The notes under the pieces are model-generated. The model was not told the origin of the DNA and did no database searches. It saw only the letters and a list, made by a program, of their open reading frames with translations. This document shows, piece after piece, positions 42,717-50,887 of a stretch of DNA of 64,000 bases (position 1 is the stretch's first letter; each line of letters starts with the position of its first letter). Source of the DNA: CAVOHU01 sp963843385 (GTDB lineage Bacteria; Acidobacteriota; Vicinamibacteria; Vicinamibacterales; JAKQTR01); assembly GCA_963843385.1 (NCBI GenBank), contig CAWJJY010000007.1, forward strand, positions 806,001 to 870,000, written 5' to 3'. The translations under genes and the position numbers were made by a program.

Positions 42717-43664
42717 TCAGCCCGACGGGTTGCGTGGCGACGTGTCGGGCGGCGGCGCGGCGCGGTCCAGCCTGATGTCATCCCACGCCGTCGGGTCGTC
42801 CAGCGATTCGAGGTGCGTCAGCACGTGGACGCCCGGCATCACGCGCCGGATGTCCGCCTCGATACGCTCCAGCCACTCGTGCCCGGCGTGGACCGTCCAT
42901 TCTCCCGGCACCAGCACGTGCACCGCCACGAACTTCCGCGATCCGCCCTGACGGGTGCGCATGGCGTGAAACGAGATGCCGTGTTCGTGATAACCCGCGA
43001 GGGTGTTCTCCAGCAGGTCGATGTCGCCCTGCGGCAGGGAGGCGTCCATCAGGCCCAGCACGGACTTTCGAACGATGTTCACGCCGGTCCGCACGATGTT
43101 CACGGCGACCATGAGCGCGGTCAGCGGGTCGAGGCGCTGCCAGCCCGTGATCGACACGAGGCCGACCCCGACCAGGACGCCGGCTGACGTCCAGACGTCG
43201 GTGAGCAGGTGATGGGCATTGGCTTCGAGCGTAATCGAGTCGTGCTGCCGGGCCGCGCGCGCGAGAATGATCGCGACGCCGAGATTGATCGCCGACGCCA
43301 GGACGGACACGGCCACGCCGACACCGATGCGGTCGAGCGGCCTGGGGGCGAGAAAGCGGCCAATCGCCGCGACGGCGATGCTGACGGCGGCGAGCAGGAT
43401 GAGCGTGCCCTCGACGCCGCTCGAGAAGTACTCGGCCTTGCTGTGGCCAAACGCGTGATCGTCGTCTTCGGGACGCGCGGCGATCGTGAGCATGGCCAGG
43501 GCCATGATTGCGCCGACCAGGTTGACGACCGATTCCAGCGCGTCTGACAGCAGGCCGACCGACCCCGTGAGCAGGTAGGCGATCGATTTGAGCGCGATGG
43601 TCGCGATGGCGGCCGCGATCGACAGCCACGCGAAACGCTTGAGTCTGGCTCGGGGCGTGGTCAC
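42717..43664 (-). CDS. cation diffusion facilitator (CDF) metal exporter
   Basis: The 315-residue protein has six membrane segments in residues ~10-205 and a cytosolic C-terminal domain. The metal-site regions are LLSDALESVVNLVGA (TM2) and LEANAHHLLTDVWTSAGV (TM5, His-Asp pair). A DHAFGHSKAEYFSSG loop after TM2 is diagnostic for FieF/ZitB-type proteins. The C-terminal domain ends with HAGHEWLERIEADIRRVMPG and HLESLDD. It exports Zn, Fe or similar divalent ions by proton antiport; which ion cannot be settled. The GTG start overlaps the stop of the glycosyltransferase-like gene by 4 bases, so it ends a leftward operon. Confidence 0.9.
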   Translation of the reverse strand: MTTPRARLKRFAWLSIAAAIATIALKSIAYLLTGSVGLLSDALESVVNLVGAIMALAMLTIAARPEDDDHAFGHSKAEYFSSGVEGTLILLAAVSIAVAAIGRFLAPRPLDRIGVGVAVSVLASAINLGVAIILARAARQHDSITLEANAHHLLTDVWTSAGVLVGVGLVSITGWQRLDPLTALMVAVNIVRTGVNIVRKSVLGLMDASLPQGDIDLLENTLAGYHEHGISFHAMRTRQGGSRKFVAVHVLVPGEWTVHAGHEWLERIEADIRRVMPGVHVLTHLESLDDPTAWDDIRLDRAAPPPDTSPRNPSG

Positions 43665-44785
43665 GTTGTCAAGCCGGCGGCACGCAGGATCGCGCCGGCG
43701 GCAACCTCCGCTCCGTTCGTGGCGGGGCGCTCGAGCGGTGCGGGCCGTGCGAGCACGCGGTTCAAGGCGTCAGCCCACCGTCCGGCGAACAGGTGATCGT
43801 GGTCGATGTATTCGCAGCGCAGGAACCGCGGCATGGCATCGACCAGCACGTCGTACTCGGCGAAGCGTCCGCGCGACGTGTAGACGAGGGCCGTGTCGTT
43901 GGCCAGGCACTCGGCGATGATGCCATACCCCGGCTTGGTGACCACCACATCGGCCGCCCGCACCAGATCTTCGTACCTCAGTCCGGATGCGTAGAGGTCG
44001 CTGTCCGGCAGTACAGTCACGCCGGCCGGAATGTCCCCGGCGGTCCCGAGCGCGTGGCCGGTGGAGACAACATGGTACCCTGCAAGGGATCCCAGCAACC
44101 GGAGATCGAGCCGCGCGATCCCGAGTCCGCCGAATGACGCCAGCACCATGCGACATCCGGGCCGGATGCCGAGTCGATCCCGCACCGACTCGGCCCCGCG
44201 CTGCGACCGGCGGGCGATGAAGGGCAGATCAATCACCGGGCACTGCCAGCCCTCGAAGCCGCCCCACATCGGCAGGCGCAGCGCGAGCGAGGCGCAGGCA
44301 TACGCCTGACGAATCCGAGGCCCCAGGTCGGGTGCCATGGTGGCGGCCTCGGGGTAGGCTTCGTAGATCCAATCCCACGTGAAATTCCCCAGTCCGACGG
44401 CGGGAATCGCGGCTTGCGAGGCGGCCGCAAACGCGAGCGGCGGAATGTCGGCCACCACCAGCGTCGTGCCAAGCGCTTCGAGCGAGCGCGCCTCGCTGGC
44501 GGCCCGTTCCTGGAGGCGCTCCTGGAACTGCCACGCGTCACGAATGGAGGCCGCCTCGTCCAGGTGCAGGCTGTCGGTCTGGACCACCCCCGTGTCGCAA
44601 CGTGCCTGCTGGAACTCGATTGGACCGCGTACAGTGAGGTCGAACAGCCAGCGTGCTGCAGAGGTACGCACGACGACCCTGACACCGGGCGCACGTGCTT
44701 GAAGCGCGTTGATGACCTCGATCACGCGCGAAGCATGGCCGAACCCGTGCCCCGAGATGTAGAAGACGACAGTCGGTCCGGCCAT
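43661..44785 (-). CDS. MurG/arabinokinase-N-like glycosyltransferase family protein
   Basis: The protein has 374 residues from the ATG at 44785; an in-frame start 12 bases further up is possible. It shows a GT-B style fold: VVFYISGHGFGHASRVIEV at the N-terminus, MVLASFGGLGIARLDL as the second Rossmann strand, and a C-terminal nucleotide-sugar site with VVVTKPGYGIIAECLANDTALVYTSR. The GHGFGHASR motif is shared with the N-terminal glycosyltransferase-like part of plant L-arabinokinases and with many uncharacterised bacterial proteins. Sugar and acceptor are unknown. It is coupled to the CDF gene and 49 bases from the ChaN-PDZ gene. Confidence 0.75.
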   Translation of the reverse strand: MAGPTVVFYISGHGFGHASRVIEVINALQARAPGVRVVVRTSAARWLFDLTVRGPIEFQQARCDTGVVQTDSLHLDEAASIRDAWQFQERLQERAASEARSLEALGTTLVVADIPPLAFAAASQAAIPAVGLGNFTWDWIYEAYPEAATMAPDLGPRIRQAYACASLALRLPMWGGFEGWQCPVIDLPFIARRSQRGAESVRDRLGIRPGCRMVLASFGGLGIARLDLRLLGSLAGYHVVSTGHALGTAGDIPAGVTVLPDSDLYASGLRYEDLVRAADVVVTKPGYGIIAECLANDTALVYTSRGRFAEYDVLVDAMPRFLRCEYIDHDHLFAGRWADALNRVLARPAPLERPATNGAEVAAGAILRAAGLTT

Positions 44786-44834
44786 GGCCTGCGGCACGCC
44801 TGGTAAGCGGTGCGTTCGGGTGCCCGGTGGCCTG

Positions 44835-46082
44835 CTACCGGGTCCCTGCGTCCGGCTTCGGAAGGGTCCGGCGAAACACGAGCGTCAGCGTGACGTCTTC
44901 GGACCCTCGCCGCACGACCAGCATCGAAGAGTCGGCCCAGCGCCGTTCGGACATCAGGCGGTTGAGGGTCTCGCGGTCCTTGAGCGGCGTGCCGTCCATC
45001 GACACGAGCACGTCGCCGACCTTGACACCCGCCTTCGCGCCGACCGAATCCTTGGGCACGTCGATGACCACGAGCGGCGTCGGGCCAGCCTGATCCCGCG
45101 TCGAGAACCCGAGCGACGGGTAGAGCGGCTCCTCTTCCGGAGGCAGGCCCCAGATGTAGTCCGCGTAGGAGGCCTGCACCTCCAGGATCGGCTGGCCGGT
45201 CGAGCCTTCGACGGCGATCGGAATGACCGACGCCATCTTGCCGTCGAACCAGAGCGCGGCCTGCCGCTGAATCCCGAGCCCGTACGCGACGTGGCCCGAG
45301 CCGATCAGCACCACCATGATGGCCTTGGCGTCCCCGAATTTCTTGAGCGACTGCACCGCGTTGTAGCCCATCGAGGCGTCCCACGTGCACTGGGCGGCGA
45401 ACATGCCGTCGAACATCTGGGCGCTCATCGTGTGCATCATGCCCTCGTCGCCGGCGAAGAACGCCCTGAAAAGGCGCTTGTGCTCGTCGTTGTTCGTGTC
45501 GATCCTGGGCGGGATCGCCGCGGTCTCCTGCGGGGTCAGGTTCTGGAATCCCTTCTTACGGACGGCCGTCACGACCTCGCGCGGTGTATTGACCGCGAAC
45601 ATCCGGATCTTGTGATCCCGCGCGAAGAGGAAGATGTCGCGGTAGTAGTACCAGTGATAGCCCCAGTTCTTGTACCAGTGGGACTTCACCAGGAAGTCGA
45701 ACTCGCTCTCCTTGGACGAGTTCCACACGTCCAGCGCCGCCTGCTCCGTGTACGGGTACATCTCGAGCCCGATCAGCACGGTGCGGCCGCGCTTCTGGAG
45801 TTCGTTGAGGACCTGGTATTGCACGCGGTGGAACGCCATGTCCGTGTGGCTCTCGCCGATGAACACGACCTTCACGTCATCCAGCTTCGCCGCGAGCTCA
45901 CCGGGAGTCAGGACCGATCCCGAGGCCGTGTCGGTGATGGCATCGAGCACGATCGATACCGTCTTGTCCTTGCGAGCCGGGTCGCCAATCGGCAGGCGCA
46001 TCGGTTCCTGCGCCACGGCGAGACCGGAGACGGCAAGGGCGGCGAGCATCGTCGGCAACGTTCGAATGAGGTTTCGGCGCAT
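44835..46082 (-). CDS. exported ChaN-like protein with C-terminal PDZ domain
   Basis: The 415-residue protein has a signal peptide (TLPTMLAALAVSGLAVAQ). A ChaN/Tiki-superfamily domain (~50-310) follows, with VVFIGESHTDMAFHRVQYQV, GLEMYPYTEQAAL and IMVVLIGSGHVAYGLG; the conserved Glu/His residues sit in the GESHTD and GSGHV motifs. A PDZ domain (~335-405) has VPKDSVGAKAGVKVGDVLVSM. ChaN of Campylobacter binds haem, and Tiki relatives are metal-dependent proteases, so either haem handling or proteolysis is possible here. No lipobox is seen, unlike ChaN. GAGGAACCC precedes the start. It sits in an envelope-protease operon with a peptidase carrying its own PDZ domain 26 bases upstream. Confidence 0.85.
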   Translation of the reverse strand: MRRNLIRTLPTMLAALAVSGLAVAQEPMRLPIGDPARKDKTVSIVLDAITDTASGSVLTPGELAAKLDDVKVVFIGESHTDMAFHRVQYQVLNELQKRGRTVLIGLEMYPYTEQAALDVWNSSKESEFDFLVKSHWYKNWGYHWYYYRDIFLFARDHKIRMFAVNTPREVVTAVRKKGFQNLTPQETAAIPPRIDTNNDEHKRLFRAFFAGDEGMMHTMSAQMFDGMFAAQCTWDASMGYNAVQSLKKFGDAKAIMVVLIGSGHVAYGLGIQRQAALWFDGKMASVIPIAVEGSTGQPILEVQASYADYIWGLPPEEEPLYPSLGFSTRDQAGPTPLVVIDVPKDSVGAKAGVKVGDVLVSMDGTPLKDRETLNRLMSERRWADSSMLVVRRGSEDVTLTLVFRRTLPKPDAGTR

Positions 46083-46108
46083 GGGTTCCTCGAATCAGTG
46101 GATGAGTC

Positions 46109-46654
46109 CTACCGCTCGGCGAGCGTCACCGACAGGCGAAGGTCCTTGCCCGATCGCTGAAGCGCAACATCAACGGTCTGGCCCGGCGCCAACGTACGAA
46201 GGATATCTGAGAACCCCTGCAGGTTGGCAACAGGCTTTCCGGCGATCGACAGGATGACGTCACCTTCGACGAAGCCGGCCTTGGCAGCCGGCGAATCCGG
46301 GGTCGTTCCGGTGATGCGGACGCCGGGGCCGGCGAATGCAAAATCCGGAACGGTGCCGAAGCTGACGCGGCGGGCGGGAGGCTGGCCCGGCGGCGTCGGC
46401 GCCGCCGTACTCTTTCCTTGGGCCGGGGCAGAGGCAGGCTTGAGCGTGTTGGTGAGCGGCTCGGCGCGCTCAGCCAGGTACACGATTCCCTCGTTGACGA
46501 ACGCCGCGACCTTCACGAGCCCTGCCGCGTCGATCTTGTCTGGCGTATCGCTCGGCCGGTGGTAATCGGAGTGGGCGACCGTGAAGATCTGAACCGCAGG
46601 AACGCCCCTCTCAGTAAAGCTGGCCTGGTCCGATCCATCCACGGCTTCGGGCAA
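46109..46654 (-). pseudogene. detached C-terminal part of the M28 peptidase plus PDZ domain
   Basis: This 181-residue frame has only a TTG at its head (within LPEAVDGSDQASF) and no own ribosome site. It carries the end of the M28 fold, including IFTVAHSDYHRPSDTPDKID with the last zinc-site residues. A Pro/Ala linker and a PDZ domain follow (GVRITGTTPDSPAAKAGFVE, SIAGKPVANLQGF). It overlaps the end of the preceding frame by 44 bases, and a single one-base change near 46650-46665 would join them into one ~1140-residue protein. It is followed after 26 bases by the ChaN-PDZ gene. Confidence 0.8.
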
Positions 46655-49514
46655 CGTTGCGGCTGTCGACGCCGGTCACGAACCCCGCGCCGCGGAAGAT
46701 GTGCTGCCACTCGGTTGCCGACCCCGTGCCGAGCACGGACAGCTTCTGCGTGCCGAGACGGCCAACGGTGTCGAGGTTGATGACACCCATGATCTGATCG
46801 AGGGGCCCCACCGGGTGATCGACGTAGTACTTCGATCCGAGACGGCCGGCTTCCTCGCCGGTGAACGCCACGAAGACGATGGTGCGCTGCGGCTTCCCGG
46901 CGGCGCCAAGCGCGCGCGCCAGCTCGAGCATGACCGCGACGCCGCTCGCGTTGTCGTCCGCCCCCGGGTGCACCTTGCCTTCGTCGCCTTTGCGGACGTC
47001 GGGCCAGCCGAGGCCCAGATGATCGTAGTGAGCCGACACGATCACGGTCTGGCCCTTCCACTCGGCCCGCGAGCCGGGCAGCACGCCAATGATGTTCGCC
47101 ACCTCGTGCGGCTGTCCGTCTTCGCCCCGCGCGACCTGGAACGACTGGAGGTAGGTGCCACCGTCGCCGCCCGGAGCAAGACCGGCCGCCCCGAACTTTG
47201 CCGCGATGTATCGGCCGGCAGCCTCGAGGCCTGCGCTGCCAAGGCCCCGCCCCATCAGCTCGGGAGAGGCGAGGTAGTTGACGTGATCGGCCATCGCCCT
47301 CTGCGAAAAGACCGGCGGCAGCTCCGCCAGCGCCTTTCGCGGATCGGGCGCAAGGGCCGGGATGCGGTCGTTGCGCGCGGCGGCAGGTCTGAGGTCGACC
47401 CGAAGCGGCGAATCGGACTGAAGCCACTGCCCCTTGATCGTGTTGACCGGCTCGTCACCCTCGAACCCGAGGAAGGAGTACTTGCCGTAGTGCGGAAGCT
47501 TTCGCCCGAGGCCCGGGCCCGCCGACGCCGGATCGACGGCAATCCAACCCACCGTCCTCTCCACCCCGGACGGATGGCGCGTCGTGACGACCAGCGTGTG
47601 GCCGGCGTAGGCCATCGCGTCGCCGTCGAGCTCGACGCCCTGCGGTGTCAGGCGAAGCCCGGCCTGTTTCGAGAACAGCGCGTCGGCGAACCGGTTGGAC
47701 CGGCCCAGCAGCCACACGGATCGATTGGGCGGAAGCGCCGGGACGTCCGAGTCGAGCTTGACCTCGATGGCGTGGCTCTGACTCTGCCAGCCCGCCATCA
47801 GGTCGCGGTACAGCTTGATCTCCTCCGGACCCGCCTTGGACGGAAGGAGCGCGACAATCGCGGGCTCGCCGAACAGCTGTCCGATTGAGGGCGGTGTTTC
47901 GCGTGGATCGAGGCGGCGAAAGACATCGAAGTGAGGATCGACGTTGAGCGCCAGCGGCCGGGCCGGCGAGACGATGCGGAAACTCTGCTGCGCGCCTTCC
48001 AGCCTCACCACCTGGGTGACCTCGCTCTTCTCGGTCTGGAGGACGACCGGCACCTCGAGGACGAATGGCTTGCCAGGCTGCGTCTGGCGCAACGTCGCGC
48101 GAACCGTGAATCCGCCGGGTGCCACTTCGACGGCGGGTACGCCGGGCATCACGCGCAGCTCCGGCGCTCCCGGTCTCGTGATGAGGTCATCGAAGAGCCA
48201 GCCGAGCCTCGTTCCGCTGACCGCTTCAGCCGTGCGCTGGAGGTCGCGGAAGGTCGCTCGCTTGCCCCTGAAGTCGTGATAGAACCTCGCCACCACCTTG
48301 CGGAAGCCTTCGTCTCCGATGGCCCGGCGCAGCATGTGGTCACCCATCAGCGCCTTACCGTACCCGACGGCTTCCTCGGCGGCGCTCGATCGGGCACGGA
48401 ACTCCGAAAGGGGGAAATCCCGTCCCGCCTTCACGTAGTCTCGATATCTCTGCAGCGTGGACCGCCGGTATTCATCGCCGGCGCCGCGTTGCTCGGCGAT
48501 GAGGTGATCGGCCAGATACGCGGTGAGACCTTCGCACCAGTTGCCGGACTGGTAGTCGACAAAGACGGAATTGCCCCACCAGTTGTGCAGGATCTCGTGC
48601 GGATAGGAGGAGTTGATGATGAAGGGGAACCGGACGACCTCGGGCCCCAGAAGCGTGAAGGTGGGCATGCCGTAGCCGGTTTCCCAGAAATTCTCGACCA
48701 GCGCGAACTTGCCGTAGGGGTACGGCCCGATCAGGGACCGGTACATCTCGATGTATTGAGCCGTGGCCGCAAGGTACTTCCCGGCCAGTGACGCGTCGGA
48801 CTCGTGGAGATACACCAGGGACTCGACCTCTCCGGCTGAGTCCTTGAAGACGCGGAGCGGCCCCCCGACGAGGTAAATCTCGTCCATGGCTCCGGCGGAG
48901 TCCCAGTTCGCGCGGCCCTCTCCGTCGCGGGACGTACCGTTCCCCTGGCTGATGAGGTGCCAGCCAGGCGGATCGAACGCGTTCAGGGAGAACGTGATCA
49001 GGGCGTCGTCTGATCTTGGATACCAGTAGGACGAGGCCGCGAGGTACACACCCTTCGCGTCGATGAGGCCCGGGGTGTCGCGGAACCCCCGGGTGTACTG
49101 TTCCTTCTCGTCGGACAACGCAAGGTTGATGACGCCGTCGTAGGTGAGCGTCACGGTCCGCGCCTCGAGTCCTTCCTTGACGCGATAGCGCTTCACCGTG
49201 ATTCGGGCATCGAGCCCGGATGCCGGGCCGCGAACTCCGGCGGCCTCGCGCACTTCTTCGACTGGCGGCACCGAGCGGGTGATGGTCAGCTGATCGTTCA
49301 GGGCGAACACCCAGGCGGTGGTCCGGTTTCCGGCGGGGAGGTGGACCTCGTCGGTGGCACTCAAGTGGTGTGTCGCCGGATCGATCCTCACATCGAGCAC
49401 GTGGTGCAGCAGTTCGCCGGATTCAGGAGATGTCTGTGCTGACACCGACTCCCGGCCGGGCGTGCCGAGGCCGGCCAGGACGAGGAGCAACCCCGCCGCT
49501 CGCGCTGTGCGCAT
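46611..49514 (-). CDS. exported M1-type aminopeptidase fused to M28 peptidase (frameshifted before its PDZ domain)
   Basis: The protein starts at the ATG at 49514 (AAGGAA upstream) and has 967 residues. The signal peptide (AAGLLLVLAGLGTPG) is followed by an M1-like domain with the zinc motif HEILHNWWGN and downstream Glu in GNWCEGLTAYLADHL (~residues 310-345). The usual GxMEN exopeptidase motif is replaced by GYGMPTF. A spacer domain leads to an M28 zinc peptidase domain with SAHYDHLGLG, HPGADDNASGVAVML, TGEEAGRLGSKYYV and GVINLDTVGRLG. About 15 codons before its stop the frame departs from the family. The expected continuation, with the last metal-site His (AHSDYHRPSDT) and the PDZ domain, is in another frame (46109-46654). 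Either a sequencing error or a real lesion. Confidence 0.85.
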   Translation of the reverse strand: MRTARAAGLLLVLAGLGTPGRESVSAQTSPESGELLHHVLDVRIDPATHHLSATDEVHLPAGNRTTAWVFALNDQLTITRSVPPVEEVREAAGVRGPASGLDARITVKRYRVKEGLEARTVTLTYDGVINLALSDEKEQYTRGFRDTPGLIDAKGVYLAASSYWYPRSDDALITFSLNAFDPPGWHLISQGNGTSRDGEGRANWDSAGAMDEIYLVGGPLRVFKDSAGEVESLVYLHESDASLAGKYLAATAQYIEMYRSLIGPYPYGKFALVENFWETGYGMPTFTLLGPEVVRFPFIINSSYPHEILHNWWGNSVFVDYQSGNWCEGLTAYLADHLIAEQRGAGDEYRRSTLQRYRDYVKAGRDFPLSEFRARSSAAEEAVGYGKALMGDHMLRRAIGDEGFRKVVARFYHDFRGKRATFRDLQRTAEAVSGTRLGWLFDDLITRPGAPELRVMPGVPAVEVAPGGFTVRATLRQTQPGKPFVLEVPVVLQTEKSEVTQVVRLEGAQQSFRIVSPARPLALNVDPHFDVFRRLDPRETPPSIGQLFGEPAIVALLPSKAGPEEIKLYRDLMAGWQSQSHAIEVKLDSDVPALPPNRSVWLLGRSNRFADALFSKQAGLRLTPQGVELDGDAMAYAGHTLVVTTRHPSGVERTVGWIAVDPASAGPGLGRKLPHYGKYSFLGFEGDEPVNTIKGQWLQSDSPLRVDLRPAAARNDRIPALAPDPRKALAELPPVFSQRAMADHVNYLASPELMGRGLGSAGLEAAGRYIAAKFGAAGLAPGGDGGTYLQSFQVARGEDGQPHEVANIIGVLPGSRAEWKGQTVIVSAHYDHLGLGWPDVRKGDEGKVHPGADDNASGVAVMLELARALGAAGKPQRTIVFVAFTGEEAGRLGSKYYVDHPVGPLDQIMGVINLDTVGRLGTQKLSVLGTGSATEWQHIFRGAGFVTGVDSRNVARSRGWIGPGQLY

Positions 49515-49543
49515 CCGTGTTCCTTTCTGCGTGACGCAGGCCG

Positions 49544-50209
49544 TCACTGGCTCCACCACTCCGGCCTTACCCGCTCGGGGCGGCGAAACAGGAAGATCAG
49601 TCCGGCGCCGGAGACGAACCCCGCGATGTGGGCCCAGAACGCAATTCCTCCCGATGTGGCGTCGGCGCGCCCCAGCGTGCCCACGCCGCTCAGGAACTGC
49701 AGGAGGAACCAGAATCCCAGAAAGAGGATGGCCGGCACTTCAACGATGTCGAAGAACACGATCAACGGAATCAGGGTGAGGATCCGCGAACGCGGGTACA
49801 GCACGAAGTACGCGCCCATGACACCTGCAATCGCGCCGCTCGCCCCGACGGTGGGTACGACCGAGAGAGGATTGGTGAAGACGTGTGCGAGGCCCGCTGT
49901 GATTCCGCAGCCCAGGTAGAACACCAGGAACCGTCCATGCCCGACGCGGTCTTCGACGTTGTCGCCGAAGATCCACAGGTACAGCATGTTGCCGATCAGG
50001 TGGAGCCATCCGCTGTGCAGGAACATCGAGGTCACCAGCGTCGGGATCTCGAGGCCGGCCGGCACCATGCTCCACGCGTACAAGAAATCCAGCGATGCCC
50101 GTGGCGGCAACGTGATCTGGTAGAGGAAGACCAGCGCGTTGGCCGCGATGAGGCCCATCGTCACAACCGGCGTGGTGCGCGAGGGAATGATGTCCCGCAG
50201 CGGGATCAT
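49544..50209 (-). CDS. rhomboid-family intramembrane serine protease
   Basis: The 221-residue protein has six membrane segments. The catalytic dyad is Ser in VGASGAIAGVMGAYFV (TM4) and His in FWAHIAGFVSGAG (TM6). The HSGWLHLIGNMLYLWIFGD region is the typical TM2 oxyanion/His-Asn motif. The N-terminus IPLRDIIPSRTTPVVT is characteristic of bacterial rhomboids of the RDxxPS type. It cleaves transmembrane substrates inside the bilayer; these are unknown. It leads the leftward envelope operon, 29 bases upstream of the M1/M28 peptidase. A TATACT box ends only five bases before the start codon, so the transcript may be nearly leaderless. Confidence 0.93.
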   Translation of the reverse strand: MIPLRDIIPSRTTPVVTMGLIAANALVFLYQITLPPRASLDFLYAWSMVPAGLEIPTLVTSMFLHSGWLHLIGNMLYLWIFGDNVEDRVGHGRFLVFYLGCGITAGLAHVFTNPLSVVPTVGASGAIAGVMGAYFVLYPRSRILTLIPLIVFFDIVEVPAILFLGFWFLLQFLSGVGTLGRADATSGGIAFWAHIAGFVSGAGLIFLFRRPERVRPEWWSQ

Positions 50210-50609
50210 GTCAGCAGTATATCGCCAGGGTCGCTCCCGCGACTGATCGCGCGGGCCTGCGAGCGCCCCCGGAAGGTCCCCCAGGGTTCGCAGGCCTGCC
50301 GCTCTGCCAGAGCGGGCTGCCCCCGGGGGGCCGTGGAGAGGTCGACTCCCGGCGCGCCGCCCCGAGCGGACGGATGGTTCGGCTCCTTGTGGCCCCTGTT
50401 GCCGCCGAAAAAGAGATCGCCGACACGTTCACGCTCTTCGATTACGATGTGACGATGCTCGTCAGCGGAATCCTCGGGTCCGGCGCCAGCCGTCTCATGA
50501 ATGTGTCGGCGGCCCGGTTCCTGGAAGCGCCATTTGCGGGGAGCCTCGACCCGAGGGCGGGGGAGCGGCCGAACGCGCGCCGAAACGCCCGGGGCCACGT
50601 GGAGGCTGC
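50210..50609. other. 400-base divergent intergenic region
   Basis: This lies between the rhomboid and zinc-ribbon genes. A minus-strand TATACT (50221-50216) may be the rhomboid -10 box. A short hairpin CCGCTCT/AGAGCGG (50299-50305, 50309-50315) is present. An open frame at 50374-50613 has a hydrophobic middle but no ribosome site or recognisable family and is not called. Confidence 0.4.
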
Positions 50610-50885
50610 GTGATCTGCACGCAGTGCGGAGCAGAGATCGCCGACAAGGCGATCGTCTGCTATCGTTGTGGCCGGGCGACCTCTGACCCGGCGCGGTCGA
50701 CTGCGCCCGGGCCGGCCCGGCCCGCGCGGGTGAGCCTGGTGGCGATCGCGTCGCTGCTGGTCCTGATCGTGGCGGGCCTGTTCATGGGCACGGCATCGAC
50801 GGGGCAGGTGCCTCGGGTGGTGGCCTGGACCCTGGCGGGCCTTGGGGTGATCATTCTCGGCTGGCGACTTCTTCGGAGAAAATAA
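50610..50885 (+). CDS. small zinc-ribbon membrane protein
   Basis: The 91-residue protein starts at a GTG at 50610 with GGAGG seven bases upstream. The N-terminus is a zinc ribbon with two CxxC pairs (CTQCGAEI and CYRCGRA). A Pro/Ala linker leads to two hydrophobic segments (LVAIASLLVLIVAGLFMG and VVAWTLAGLGVIILGW) and a basic end. Such zinc-ribbon membrane proteins have no assigned function. Only 2 bases separate it from the FHA-phosphatase gene, so it is probably a partner in the same signalling unit. Confidence 0.8.
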   Translation: MICTQCGAEIADKAIVCYRCGRATSDPARSTAPGPARPARVSLVAIASLLVLIVAGLFMGTASTGQVPRVVAWTLAGLGVIILGWRLLRRK

Positions 50886-50887
50886 AT

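Noticed and set aside
50374..50613. 79-codon frame before the zinc-ribbon gene
   Set aside because: No ribosome site or homology; the zinc-ribbon GTG with GGAGG lies at its end. Left as uncertain intergenic sequence.
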